NCBI GenBank assembly: GCA_024687125.1
Contig: JAILFA010000045.1
Location: forward strand, 1-64,000
Reading direction: 5' to 3'
DNA from: Lachnospiraceae bacterium
Lineage (GTDB): Bacteria; Bacillota; Clostridia; Lachnospirales; Lachnospiraceae
Length of the DNA: 64,000 nucleotides
A program made the position numbers and the translations under genes. Below the pieces are notes generated by a model. That model made no database searches. It had not been told where the DNA came from and saw nothing but the letters and a program-made list of their open reading frames with translations. Below, piece after piece: positions 16,686 to 25,615 of the stretch (within the stretch, counting starts at the first letter, position 1; each line of letters starts with the position of its first letter).

Positions 16686-17585
16686 TTACGCGCTCTCGCC
16701 GGCTTCCTCGCTCTCCTCGGAATAAAGATCCAGCTGCGCCTCGTAGTATTTCTCGATCCGTTTTGCGTGGTCCCCGAGCAGCTTCTCGACCAGCCGTTCC
16801 GATCGCTCATTCACGACCGGGATATAGATCTTTTTGTCATCCGGATATGCCGCGGCGGCATGCATGGCATGACGCATGAGGAACAGCATGTCCGCGGGCG
16901 TCCCGGAGGTCTCCGCCCAGGCGACGCTGAGCGCCTCGGGATCCTCGGGATCCGTCGTAAAGATCACATAACTGCGAATCGTCTTGTCGTCATAGATCAC
17001 GCAGGACAAGTTCTCTTCGATCGTCTCTCTGACCGACTCTTCGCCTGCCTCTTCGCTCATCTCCTCATCCATCAGCTCCGCAAGCGTTTCGGAGGCTTCC
17101 CGGAGCTGCTTTTTCTGCATCGTGGTCAGCTTTGCAAAAGAGACGCAGCCCGCGGCGCCGCCCTCCAGTTCACGGACCTGCTTCAGTTCGCCGATGGTCG
17201 TTACAAAGCAGCCGCCCGGAAGCCGGGTAATTGTGAAACCAAGATACTCCAGAAAACCGGTAAAGGAATCCTCGGCGTCATCGCGCACATCATACCGGCA
17301 GATAAAACGGCTGCACTCCGTCTCCTCCGCGAGGAAATCGGCCGCCTTGACGAGGAGTTCCGTCGCGAAGCCCTGCCTGCGATGCTCACTGTCGACACAG
17401 ATCGACAGGATCTCACAGTTTCCGTCATCCAGTACCTGGAACAGGAGCGCGGCGATGGGCATGCCGTCCTCTGTGATGCCGACGGAGATCGCGGCTTCAT
17501 CCATCACATAGAGATAGGCGTTCTCCTTGATGAGCGGCATGAACGCCGGTGCGTTTTCGGGAATGATCCTGACAAGATCCAGCAT
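16686..17585 (-). CDS. Two-domain GNAT-like acetyltransferase-family protein
   Basis: In this 299-aa protein the N-terminal half contains CEILSICVDSEHRRQGFATE (57-76), in which RRQGFA is a complete acetyl-CoA loop. The helix MTTMQKKQLREASETLAELM opens the linker, with an acidic insert (EEMSEEAGEE). The second half includes LSCVIYDDKTIRSYVIFTTD and ends KKIYIPVVNERSERLVEKLL, matching the family pattern. The C-terminal tail is acidic. It follows the 619-aa cargo candidate by 18 bases and precedes the hydrolase candidate by 51. It may serve the 619-aa protein, which otherwise has no GNAT neighbour upstream. Confidence 0.75.
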   Translation of the reverse strand: MLDLVRIIPENAPAFMPLIKENAYLYVMDEAAISVGITEDGMPIAALLFQVLDDGNCEILSICVDSEHRRQGFATELLVKAADFLAEETECSRFICRYDVRDDAEDSFTGFLEYLGFTITRLPGGCFVTTIGELKQVRELEGGAAGCVSFAKLTTMQKKQLREASETLAELMDEEMSEEAGEESVRETIEENLSCVIYDDKTIRSYVIFTTDPEDPEALSVAWAETSGTPADMLFLMRHAMHAAAAYPDDKKIYIPVVNERSERLVEKLLGDHAKRIEKYYEAQLDLYSEESEEAGESA

Positions 17586-17603
17586 TTTTCTACACCTCCC
17601 TTA

Positions 17604-19463
17604 TCACTGTGTGCCGGTCTTCTGCAGCTTCTGATAGGCCGTATCGCCCATGACATAGCGCAGCTGCTCATCCGTCATCTGCGTGCCGCTGAGCATATCG
17701 CAGACGTTCATCAGTTCGGACATGGCCGCACTCGTATCGTCGTTCGTCGCACCGAGATTGTGCGCCTTGTTCATGAGGGCTGTCATCCGGGTTTCAAATT
17801 CGATTAAGGCATCCTGCAGGGAATCCCCGGTAAATCCCGTGAGATCCACCTGGCGGCCGCCGTATTTATCGCCGATCTCATCGACTCTGAGCCCGCCGAA
17901 GCTGGACATAAACTCCGGATTACCCGGTCCGTGCTTGTGGCCGGTTTGATTGTAGACGCCGGGGGCATCGCTCTCGAAGCCGATGAGCAGGCCTGTATAG
18001 GATTCCGCGTCTCCCTTGTCCACGTGCATGAAGATATGACCGCCGCTGCCGTCGTTTTTGATCTGCCGCATCTTCCCTTCCTGACCGGGAACACCGTCAT
18101 TATCCAGTCCTCCGACGGCGACGTTCATGCCGTACTGGCCCAGCAGATTTGTAATGAAGGGTTTTCCTTCGATCAGCATGGAACCCGCGGTCTTGCGCTT
18201 GCGCGTCAGCTTGTGGGTCGCGGCCGGGCGGGTCTTAAATCCATGCTCCCCTTTCCTGGTCTTCATCAGATCCCCGAGCATCGCGTCATCACCCGCCGTG
18301 GGGGTGGGCATGGAAAACGCCACACGTGAGCAGTGGGCAAATGCCGTTGCCATCCCGTGGGGCCAGGATTTTGTCGTCTGGCTGATGATCTTCTTGGTCT
18401 TGGGATCCTTGACCGTATCGACCTGCTGCATCTTGCCCAGATGGCACATCAGGAGGTTCTTCATCATAAAGATCTGCGCGGTCTTGTTCCTCGCCAGTTC
18501 ATCCGGCTCACGCTGATCCTTGAGTTTGGGCGCGCTGTACATGGTGGCGCTCATGATGCGCTGGTTGCACAGATCCTCGATCTTGGCGTAGAAAGTCTTG
18601 TTCTTTCCGGAGAGCTCACACCCCTGAAGCGTACCGCCCCTGGCCATGATGGAGATGCCGAGCCGGAACAGCGGATGCATGAGTGCAGCGGCCCCTCCGC
18701 TTTTGAAGAGCGTGTTGACAACCTCCTCGGGAGAACTGACGCGGGACTGGAAACTGATGCCCTGCATATACTTGGCCGCCGCAAGATTCCGCAGGACCGG
18801 ATCGAGCTTTTCAAGATTGGAACAGTCGCCGGTCCTCAGGACCTCCTTGAAGAGTGCCTCCTGCGTAACCTCCTCGGTTCCCTTGTCCGTGTGGATACTC
18901 GTCTTCTTATCCAGGACATGCTCCTTGGCCCACGCGGTACTGACCACGTTCTTGTCGGCGAACTGCTCGTTCACCTTTTCTGTGGCCGTCTGGAAGCTCT
19001 CGATCTCCGGCTTTTCCAGCTCTTCCTGCCGGTCCTTGCGCTCTCTGCGTGAAAGCGGGGCCAGCTCGCTCTTGCGCGCGGTCGCGTTGTGCAGTGCCTC
19101 CTGCGACACATCGGCGCTCAGCTGCTCCATCTTGAGCCTCTGACTCCTGAGATTCACCGTATTGCCTGTGTGTCTGCGGCGGAAGAGCCTGAGCGATGTG
19201 AGCTTCGGCCGCATGGTCTGCAGCTGCTGCCTGGCGATCGCTCTCTGCCGCTCATCCTCCAAGCTGTCACCGCCCGCCTGGCTCCGCCTTTGCAGCACCG
19301 TCTCCCTCGTCAGAAGAGACTGCTGACCGTCCGTGCCGCTGTAATTCCGGTAGGCCGCATCCTCCGACTGCGTCATCTGCTGCATCGGAGCAGGGCCGGA
19401 GTAGATCTTCTCAGCTCTCTCGACCCTCCTGGTAGCCTCTGTCGTGCTGTAATGTCCTGTCAT
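17604..19463 (-). CDS. Candidate effector of unknown fold (619 aa)
   Basis: This is a soluble protein without signal peptide or membrane segment. The first 175 residues are basic and disordered-looking (RQQLQTMRPKLTSLRLFRRR; SRRERKDRQEELEK), resembling a targeting or loading region. The central part is helical. The C-terminal part (about 400-560) looks like a folded alpha/beta domain: GGHIFMHVDKGD, YTGLLIGFESDAPGVYNQTG, HKHGPGNPEF and GGRQVDLTGF. The His/Asp-rich HKHGPG cluster could be an active or metal site, but I cannot assign a family. AGGAGG precedes the start at 19463. It lies 11 bases after the diguanylate cyclase gene and 18 before a GNAT-like gene. The effector role is inferred from context only. 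Confidence 0.6.
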   Translation of the reverse strand: MTGHYSTTEATRRVERAEKIYSGPAPMQQMTQSEDAAYRNYSGTDGQQSLLTRETVLQRRSQAGGDSLEDERQRAIARQQLQTMRPKLTSLRLFRRRHTGNTVNLRSQRLKMEQLSADVSQEALHNATARKSELAPLSRRERKDRQEELEKPEIESFQTATEKVNEQFADKNVVSTAWAKEHVLDKKTSIHTDKGTEEVTQEALFKEVLRTGDCSNLEKLDPVLRNLAAAKYMQGISFQSRVSSPEEVVNTLFKSGGAAALMHPLFRLGISIMARGGTLQGCELSGKNKTFYAKIEDLCNQRIMSATMYSAPKLKDQREPDELARNKTAQIFMMKNLLMCHLGKMQQVDTVKDPKTKKIISQTTKSWPHGMATAFAHCSRVAFSMPTPTAGDDAMLGDLMKTRKGEHGFKTRPAATHKLTRKRKTAGSMLIEGKPFITNLLGQYGMNVAVGGLDNDGVPGQEGKMRQIKNDGSGGHIFMHVDKGDAESYTGLLIGFESDAPGVYNQTGHKHGPGNPEFMSSFGGLRVDEIGDKYGGRQVDLTGFTGDSLQDALIEFETRMTALMNKAHNLGATNDDTSAAMSELMNVCDMLSGTQMTDEQLRYVMGDTAYQKLQKTGTQ

Positions 19464-19474
19464 CTTTTATCCTC

Positions 19475-20695
19475 CTATCTCGCGTCCGGATCATCGCCGC
19501 GTGCACGCTTGATCGCAACCTTATCCTGATACATCAGCTCATCCGCTTCCTTGAGCATGGCGTCCAGATCATGCCCCGGACCGCCGTAGACGAGTCCGCA
19601 GGCGACCACGCATTCAAATTCTCCCTCCTCGCGGTTGAGCCTGTCGAGTTCCTCAAGCCAGCGCTTTTTCAGCTCCTGCGCCTCCGCCTCATCGAGATCC
19701 CAGGCGACCATCATGAACTCGTCGCCGCCCATACGATAAGCGGATACATGATCACTCTCCAGAGGGATCATGCTCTTGGCCGCACGCCTGAGCAGCTTGT
19801 CTCCCGCCTCGTGGCCCAGGGAATCATTGAGACGCTTCAGGTAATTGACATCCATGTTGTAGATGGCGATCCTCTCGCAGGTCGGGAAATAGTGTTCCAT
19901 CATGGACAGGTATTTGCCCTTGTTGTATATCCCGGTCAGCGGATCGTGCTCGCTCTTGTATACGATCTCCTCGCGGAGCAGCACGTTGTCGATATAGAGC
20001 CGGATCACACCGAAATGCAGGGGAAAGGTATCCCAGGCATCGTCGATCTCTCCGGGAAGATAGACCGCAAAGCGCTTGCCGCTGACAGTCATCTCCGTCA
20101 TGTAGCAGAGATAGTCCTTATTCTGCTCATAACGGTTCTGAACGTGCTCCTCGCGCGGTATGTCAAACTGTCCGTCCGGCTTCTCCCTGCGCACCCGGAT
20201 CTCCATGTTCTCAGCACGCATATCAAAGGTCTCGACCAGATTGTTCCTCTCCACGCACAGAACCACCTCGTCAACCTTGAGAAACCGGAGGATGACAGGG
20301 AGGCAGTCAGAGAGCCGCCCGCTGATCTTTTCGAGCATCTCACGCTGAAAAACCACCATCTGCTGACGTTCCTTGGTGTATGCGGACAGCTCGCGGATCA
20401 GATCAAAATCATCACTCACGTCATAAATGTGGTGCATCACATAACGCTCGCCATCCTGCGTGATCGGGACAGACCGCACCCGATAATCTCCCTTGCGATC
20501 TCCCTCCAGGATCTCCCAGTCCGTATCCTCGGTGATCCCGCCGCCCGGCAGATTTCTCTCTACCCAGCGTTCCCAGTCCTCGTCGGAAAAATCCAGCGAG
20601 TGGTTCCGGTAGATCATTTTCCCGTCCGGATCCGAGATGAGGATCTCTCCCATCTTTTTCTCGGCGAATCTCAGGATCAGTTTTTCTACATCCAT
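19475..20695 (-). CDS. Diguanylate cyclase (GGDEF) with PAS-like sensor
   Basis: This 406-aa protein has a PAS-like start (ILISDPDGKMIYRNHSLDF), a middle region of about 130 residues that may be a second sensor, and a C-terminal GGDEF domain. DPLTGIYNKG (251-260), metal-binding MDVNYLKRLND (D282), GHEAGD and RMGGDEF (321-327) are all intact, so it should make c-di-GMP from two GTP. The inhibitory RxxD site normally just before GGDEF is absent. No membrane segment is seen. It is embedded between two cargo candidates (31 bases and 11 bases), an unusual position that suggests c-di-GMP signalling linked to the injection system, or less likely a cyclase used as cargo. Confidence 0.9.
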   Translation of the reverse strand: MDVEKLILRFAEKKMGEILISDPDGKMIYRNHSLDFSDEDWERWVERNLPGGGITEDTDWEILEGDRKGDYRVRSVPITQDGERYVMHHIYDVSDDFDLIRELSAYTKERQQMVVFQREMLEKISGRLSDCLPVILRFLKVDEVVLCVERNNLVETFDMRAENMEIRVRREKPDGQFDIPREEHVQNRYEQNKDYLCYMTEMTVSGKRFAVYLPGEIDDAWDTFPLHFGVIRLYIDNVLLREEIVYKSEHDPLTGIYNKGKYLSMMEHYFPTCERIAIYNMDVNYLKRLNDSLGHEAGDKLLRRAAKSMIPLESDHVSAYRMGGDEFMMVAWDLDEAEAQELKKRWLEELDRLNREEGEFECVVACGLVYGGPGHDLDAMLKEADELMYQDKVAIKRARGDDPDAR

Positions 20696-20726
20696 TTCCT
20701 AACCCCAAAAAGCAGAAATGCGCGTG

Positions 20727-23700
20727 TCAGGATGCCGTGGGCGGCTGTTCCGCAAGCTTGCCCTTCAGGAATTCCTTGAGTTCCCGGTATTCCATGATGA
20801 GCTCATGGAGGTCTGCCTCGTCGCCCTTCATGGCGGCGATCTTTTCGTCGGACTGCCTGTCCAGAGCCGGCAGGGAAGCCAGATTCCTCGTGGACTCCCT
20901 GGCCAGAGAGGCGATCGGAGAAGTGGCCCCATGCTTTTTGATCACGTCCATACTGGCGCCACCGGGGCCCTTGAGCATGGCATTCGCGAGGAAAAAGTCC
21001 ATGAACTGCTCCGCGCTTCCCTCGAACATCTTGAGACCCCCGTAGGCCGCATAGGAGTTCTTCATGTAAGTCAGGAATTCAGCGGTTCCCGCGTGCTCAC
21101 GGAACATGGACAGCATCTGCCGGCTCATCGTCACGGCACCGCCGCCCACCGTATAGGTGCTCGGGGAGCGGCCGCCGGTCTCGGAGTCGATCGTCCGGCC
21201 CTTCTGCATCGCACCGGCCATCCTGTCAAGAGGCAGACCGCTTGCCTGAACGCCCTCAAGCATGGCGGCGCAGTCTCCCTGAATTTTTTCGAAAAGATCT
21301 CCTCGCAGGCCCTTTTCCACCGGTGCCGTTGCGTACTCGGTCTTACGCAGTTGAAAGGCATCAACGGAGGCCTTTCTGGCCTCAGCTTTTTCTATGGCGA
21401 ACTGCGTCTCCGCTGCCTCCTTTTTCTCCTGAAAGATCCGATCGGCCTCCTCCTGGCTCTGTCCTCCCTGAACAGCCTGATCACGGGCAGCCTGCGCCTG
21501 CGCTATTGCCTGATCATAGCTGCTCTGCGCGGCCGCCATCTTCTCGTCCCAGGCGTCATCAGCTCTTTTACCGGCTCCGCCGGACTGTCTGATTCGCTCG
21601 AGTTTCCTAAGGCCTTCTGCTTTTTTGCTCTGCGCGTACTGTTCCTCCTGTTCGTACAGTTCCCGTGCTTCCTGTTCGGACTTACCCTCCTGCAGAGCCG
21701 CGGCACGCTTTTCCTCCGCCGCCCTGTGGAGTTCCGCATACTGTGCCTCGATCTCCTGTTCCCTTGCATTGAAATAATCATCCCTGGCCTTTGTGACGTC
21801 GGCATCCAGGTCGCCCCACGCGGCCCACTTCATCAGCCTGATACTCGCTTCATCCCCGGCTTTGCCGCTCAGATCCAGATTTTTCGGAACCGCTTTTACG
21901 ATCTTCGCGCGTCTTTCCTCGATCCTGCTGTACTTTTCATTGATCTCCCGGTCTCTGGTCTCACGATCCTGTGCAAACGTTTTTGCATTCTGTTTCATTA
22001 TGTCGAGGTTCTGTCTGACCATTTCCTCCATTGCGTCCGACATACTCGTGACCAGTTTTCCATCATTCATATCCACTCTGTGGATCTGAAGGATTGCCTG
22101 AAGCGCGCCTGCCATGGCGCCGTTTTCCTTCATGTGGCTCCGGATCAGCTCGAGCGTCTTCGGGTCAAGTGTGTTGAAAAACTCCTGATTTCTCGGTTCT
22201 GCCAGCAGGTTCTGGAAATAGGTAAACCGGGAGACCTGGTGCTGTAATTCCACGGCATGATCACGCAGATAATCCTCGTCATCCAGCATCCACAGCTGGA
22301 TCCCGGGCGCGTTCAGCACAAAATCGGTCGCTTCCTTAAGGAGCGCATGGCGCTTATCCTTGACCGCCTTGTTGTGCGCCCTGCGCTTTTCTTCATCTGG
22401 CTCGTCCTTGCGCGAAAGCTCGGGCGCCAGATAATCCATGACATACTGTATCGCGTCATCCCGTTTCTTTTTCTCGTCTTCATTCAGGGGTTCGCTCGTT
22501 CCGGGCTTGCATTTGAATTTCGGCATGAGGATAAGAAGAGAGCGCCGATCGACACCCTGCTTGAGCGTCATACTCTTGATCGGTTCTTCCTCCAGGATAC
22601 CGGCTGCGTTGTCCGAAAGCTCAGCATCCGCCGCAAGCGCCGTGTGGACTTCATAAGTGAACAGATCCGCGCCGTCCCAGTTCATCTCCCTTTTCAGATC
22701 CGCCACATGCTGTTCGTCCGCGGCTTTCTGTTCGGCGCTGCGCTCCGGGGCTCTGTATTTGAAATCATTTGTCAGCCTGATCTGCCAGCCCTGCATCGCC
22801 GCCCTTTGTTTAACCCCGTTCCTGTACTTCTGCAGGGCTTGCTCATCCATGGCCGGACCGCCGATCCCGGTGATCTTCTGTGCCTCGTCGATCTTGGCCT
22901 GCGCCTCTTTCACCGTCAGATCAGTCACCGTTTTACTTGCTTCATCGGCGGACTTTCCGATGGTATAGTTCTGCAAGGCCATAAAGACATTATTATAGTA
23001 TTCAGCGATGCGCTGAAACTCCCTGTCCTCCTCGCTGTTCTCAAAATCAAAGAACCCGGCGCCCTTATTCATAAGCTGATCCACATCCTGCAGGATACCG
23101 ATGTGTTCATTGAAATGCGTATTGATCTGCCGCAGGAAATCTTCCGGATGCATCTGTGTGGGAAGCTGCCCATAGGTTTCTTCCAGCCGTCTGAGCTGTG
23201 ACAGATAGAACTGCTTGAGTTCCAGGACCCCCTCATCGACCTGGGCATTCGCCTGATCTACCTTATCCTGCGTATCCAGTCCCGCAAGCTCGGAGGCATA
23301 CAGCTTGGTCATCATGCTCTTTGCCTGCTCAGGAGAGATGTCCTGTGCCGAGACCGCACGCATCAGAATCCCCTCGATACGGCTTTTGCCAAGCCCCTGG
23401 ACCGTCCACCTCTCTTTGCCTCCGGCATGTCTCAGCACAGTCGAGTCCGCCTGCGGCTGATATTTTGTCGTGTCATGTATCTCCTGCTTCAGCTCCGCCA
23501 TGGCTTGCTGCATTTCCGGATCCCGCTGGAGGTCAACGTTATGAACAACCTTTGTATTCCAGAATTCTCCGATCTTTCTGTCCTGGTTGACCGTGCCGGC
23601 AGCCATCGGGTCGATCGCGGGCGCATCCTTGAAGCCGGGCAGCTTTGTCTCGAATTCGCTCACCGCTGCTGTCAGATCATTCAGCATCTTTTCAGAATAC

Positions 23701-25604
23701 CAGGTAGTCAGATCCAGCACCTCCGTGCCGGCGATCTCCGTTTTGTGCGCATTGACGTACTGGCTATAGGCCGCGGCCGCTTTCGCACACTCCGCGACCT
23801 TATTCCAGGCGGTTTTCATGTCCTCGTCGGAAACGCCCTTATGCGGACGGAACGTTTTTCCCTTGAACCTGTCCAGGAGAGAAATGTCCGGGAACTGCAT
23901 GGCCTCGCCGCAGATCGTGATACTATGAGGCAGACTGACCTTGTCCTTTTCCGCCATGCAGCGTTCCCAGTGCTTTTTTCCCTTGCTTAAGATGAAACCA
24001 TGGTCGTTCCTGAAACAGGCCAGCGCTTCGTGCGCGCGGCCGAATTCGTTCAGGTGACCGATGCTTTCATCCTGCATCCTGCTCCGGTAGTTCTCGACCG
24101 CGGCCTGTGCCACACGGATCTTATCCCGGATCTCCGGTGAGTAGCGGGGATTATTGAGATTCCATGCATCCTGATAAGGAATGATCATCTTTACCGCGAT
24201 CTGATCGCGGTTGATCTGGGTCTGCAGCCGCATGATCTCGCTCTGACGCTGCGTCATCTCCTCCACAAGCTCCGGGGCGAGTGTCTTGCCGTCCACTTCT
24301 TTTCCTTCCAGGAGATCCTCAACCTTGTTGTTGATCTCCTGAAAATCCTTTTCGAAGATACCGTTGAGCCCGCTGGGAATGGAGATCAGCGCCGTGCGGA
24401 CCGTGGCGCGTGTGATCTCCGGGCACTGCCCGGCTGCCAGCGCTCCGAGGCGTCCCACCAGTGCTTCACCCAGCACGGTGCTTCGGCTGAAATCACTCTG
24501 ACCTCCAAGCAGCTCCTCCAGATTTCTGAGCGTCTCCAGGCCCTCCGTTTCATCTCTGATCTGATCCTCCTTGACCATGGTCTCCAGCAGCTTTTGTGCG
24601 CTCTTGCCGCTGCCGAAGCGATGCTCTCTGCTCTGTTTTACTCCCTCAAGATAAGTCGTGAGCTCCGCCTCGGTGGAACGGGCGATCATGACATCGAGCT
24701 CTTCATCGCTCATTCCTTCGAAATCCTTGCCGGCCAGCAGTGTATAATACGGGGAGGAGATGATCTTCATCTTGCTCTCATAGCAGGTCAGCATCTCTTT
24801 GGCGAGTGACATCTTCGCGCGCAGTTCAAAGGCATCCAGATCCCTCGGCAAGGGTTCGCCGTTCTCCTTATACCTGTCCAGATAAATATACGCACCCGCA
24901 AAGGCTTTGAGCTGTTCATATTTCTCGGCAAATCCCGCTGCGAGCTCCGCGTCGTTTTTGAACTCGAACTGCGACATGTCTGTCGCCATAATATAATGGA
25001 AAACATCATCACTGGCAACTCGCAGACTCTTGAAGGATGTGGGCGCCGTCAGACTTGAAAAGACCTCGATCCCATTCTCTCTGGACTCTTTGTCCTCTTT
25101 TCTGCCGTAAACCGCAGCCCAGTCGCGGGCCTGTTCCGCGAACTCTCCGGTAAGTTCATTCGGATTGAACTCGTCACCGCGCTTCTTTTTGGCCGTCGCG
25201 GCCGTCTCGTCAAAGCTCGCCTTTCTTTGCTCGGTGACCTTCTGGATCTCGTTCTGGAGCGCATAGGCAGTCTCGGACTTTTCAGCGAACGCCTTGCGGC
25301 GCTTTCTTTTCTGTGTAGCGGTAAGAGGCCTTTGTCTGCCGAGCTTCGCATAGGCCTCATCCATCTGCTGATCCTTGGCATCATCCGGGAGTTCCCTCCG
25401 GGAGAGCCAGGAGACCCGGGTATCCTGATCATGCGCCAGGGACTGCAGTCTGGCCGCCAGAACATCCTGTCCAAGTACGGGCGCATACGCCTGCCTGGAA
25501 TCCTCCAGCTCCTGTTCCGTGAAAACCGGCTTTTCATACAGCTGGGCCGGCGCAGTAACTGTCTTGCTCTTCGATGCTTTTTTGGTAAGAGTAGTATTCG
25601 ACAT
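20727..25604 (-). CDS. Very large cargo candidate (1625 aa) with SPYY helical module
   Basis: This protein is almost wholly helical and very rich in Gln, Glu, Lys and Ala. A basic N-terminal region (ATQKRKRRKAFAEKS near 96-110) leads to a module at about 200-310 shared with the 300-aa candidate (ISSPYYTLLAGKDF) and faintly with the kinase-like effector. Residues about 1290-1450 form charged coiled coils. No catalytic motif, signal peptide or membrane segment is recognised. The size would allow a tape-measure role, but it lies about 6 kb downstream of the structural genes, directly after a GNAT-like gene (11 bases), like the other cargo candidates. I favour a large multi-domain effector or cargo scaffold; this is inference. 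Confidence 0.6.
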   Translation of the reverse strand: MSNTTLTKKASKSKTVTAPAQLYEKPVFTEQELEDSRQAYAPVLGQDVLAARLQSLAHDQDTRVSWLSRRELPDDAKDQQMDEAYAKLGRQRPLTATQKRKRRKAFAEKSETAYALQNEIQKVTEQRKASFDETAATAKKKRGDEFNPNELTGEFAEQARDWAAVYGRKEDKESRENGIEVFSSLTAPTSFKSLRVASDDVFHYIMATDMSQFEFKNDAELAAGFAEKYEQLKAFAGAYIYLDRYKENGEPLPRDLDAFELRAKMSLAKEMLTCYESKMKIISSPYYTLLAGKDFEGMSDEELDVMIARSTEAELTTYLEGVKQSREHRFGSGKSAQKLLETMVKEDQIRDETEGLETLRNLEELLGGQSDFSRSTVLGEALVGRLGALAAGQCPEITRATVRTALISIPSGLNGIFEKDFQEINNKVEDLLEGKEVDGKTLAPELVEEMTQRQSEIMRLQTQINRDQIAVKMIIPYQDAWNLNNPRYSPEIRDKIRVAQAAVENYRSRMQDESIGHLNEFGRAHEALACFRNDHGFILSKGKKHWERCMAEKDKVSLPHSITICGEAMQFPDISLLDRFKGKTFRPHKGVSDEDMKTAWNKVAECAKAAAAYSQYVNAHKTEIAGTEVLDLTTWYSEKMLNDLTAAVSEFETKLPGFKDAPAIDPMAAGTVNQDRKIGEFWNTKVVHNVDLQRDPEMQQAMAELKQEIHDTTKYQPQADSTVLRHAGGKERWTVQGLGKSRIEGILMRAVSAQDISPEQAKSMMTKLYASELAGLDTQDKVDQANAQVDEGVLELKQFYLSQLRRLEETYGQLPTQMHPEDFLRQINTHFNEHIGILQDVDQLMNKGAGFFDFENSEEDREFQRIAEYYNNVFMALQNYTIGKSADEASKTVTDLTVKEAQAKIDEAQKITGIGGPAMDEQALQKYRNGVKQRAAMQGWQIRLTNDFKYRAPERSAEQKAADEQHVADLKREMNWDGADLFTYEVHTALAADAELSDNAAGILEEEPIKSMTLKQGVDRRSLLILMPKFKCKPGTSEPLNEDEKKKRDDAIQYVMDYLAPELSRKDEPDEEKRRAHNKAVKDKRHALLKEATDFVLNAPGIQLWMLDDEDYLRDHAVELQHQVSRFTYFQNLLAEPRNQEFFNTLDPKTLELIRSHMKENGAMAGALQAILQIHRVDMNDGKLVTSMSDAMEEMVRQNLDIMKQNAKTFAQDRETRDREINEKYSRIEERRAKIVKAVPKNLDLSGKAGDEASIRLMKWAAWGDLDADVTKARDDYFNAREQEIEAQYAELHRAAEEKRAAALQEGKSEQEARELYEQEEQYAQSKKAEGLRKLERIRQSGGAGKRADDAWDEKMAAAQSSYDQAIAQAQAARDQAVQGGQSQEEADRIFQEKKEAAETQFAIEKAEARKASVDAFQLRKTEYATAPVEKGLRGDLFEKIQGDCAAMLEGVQASGLPLDRMAGAMQKGRTIDSETGGRSPSTYTVGGGAVTMSRQMLSMFREHAGTAEFLTYMKNSYAAYGGLKMFEGSAEQFMDFFLANAMLKGPGGASMDVIKKHGATSPIASLARESTRNLASLPALDRQSDEKIAAMKGDEADLHELIMEYRELKEFLKGKLAEQPPTAS

Positions 25605-25615
25605 GGCCCGCTCCT

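Noticed and set aside
20727-25604. 1625-aa protein as the tape measure
   Set aside because: Possible by length and helix content, but it is separated from the structural genes and shares its SPYY module with a cargo candidate; kept as an alternative only.
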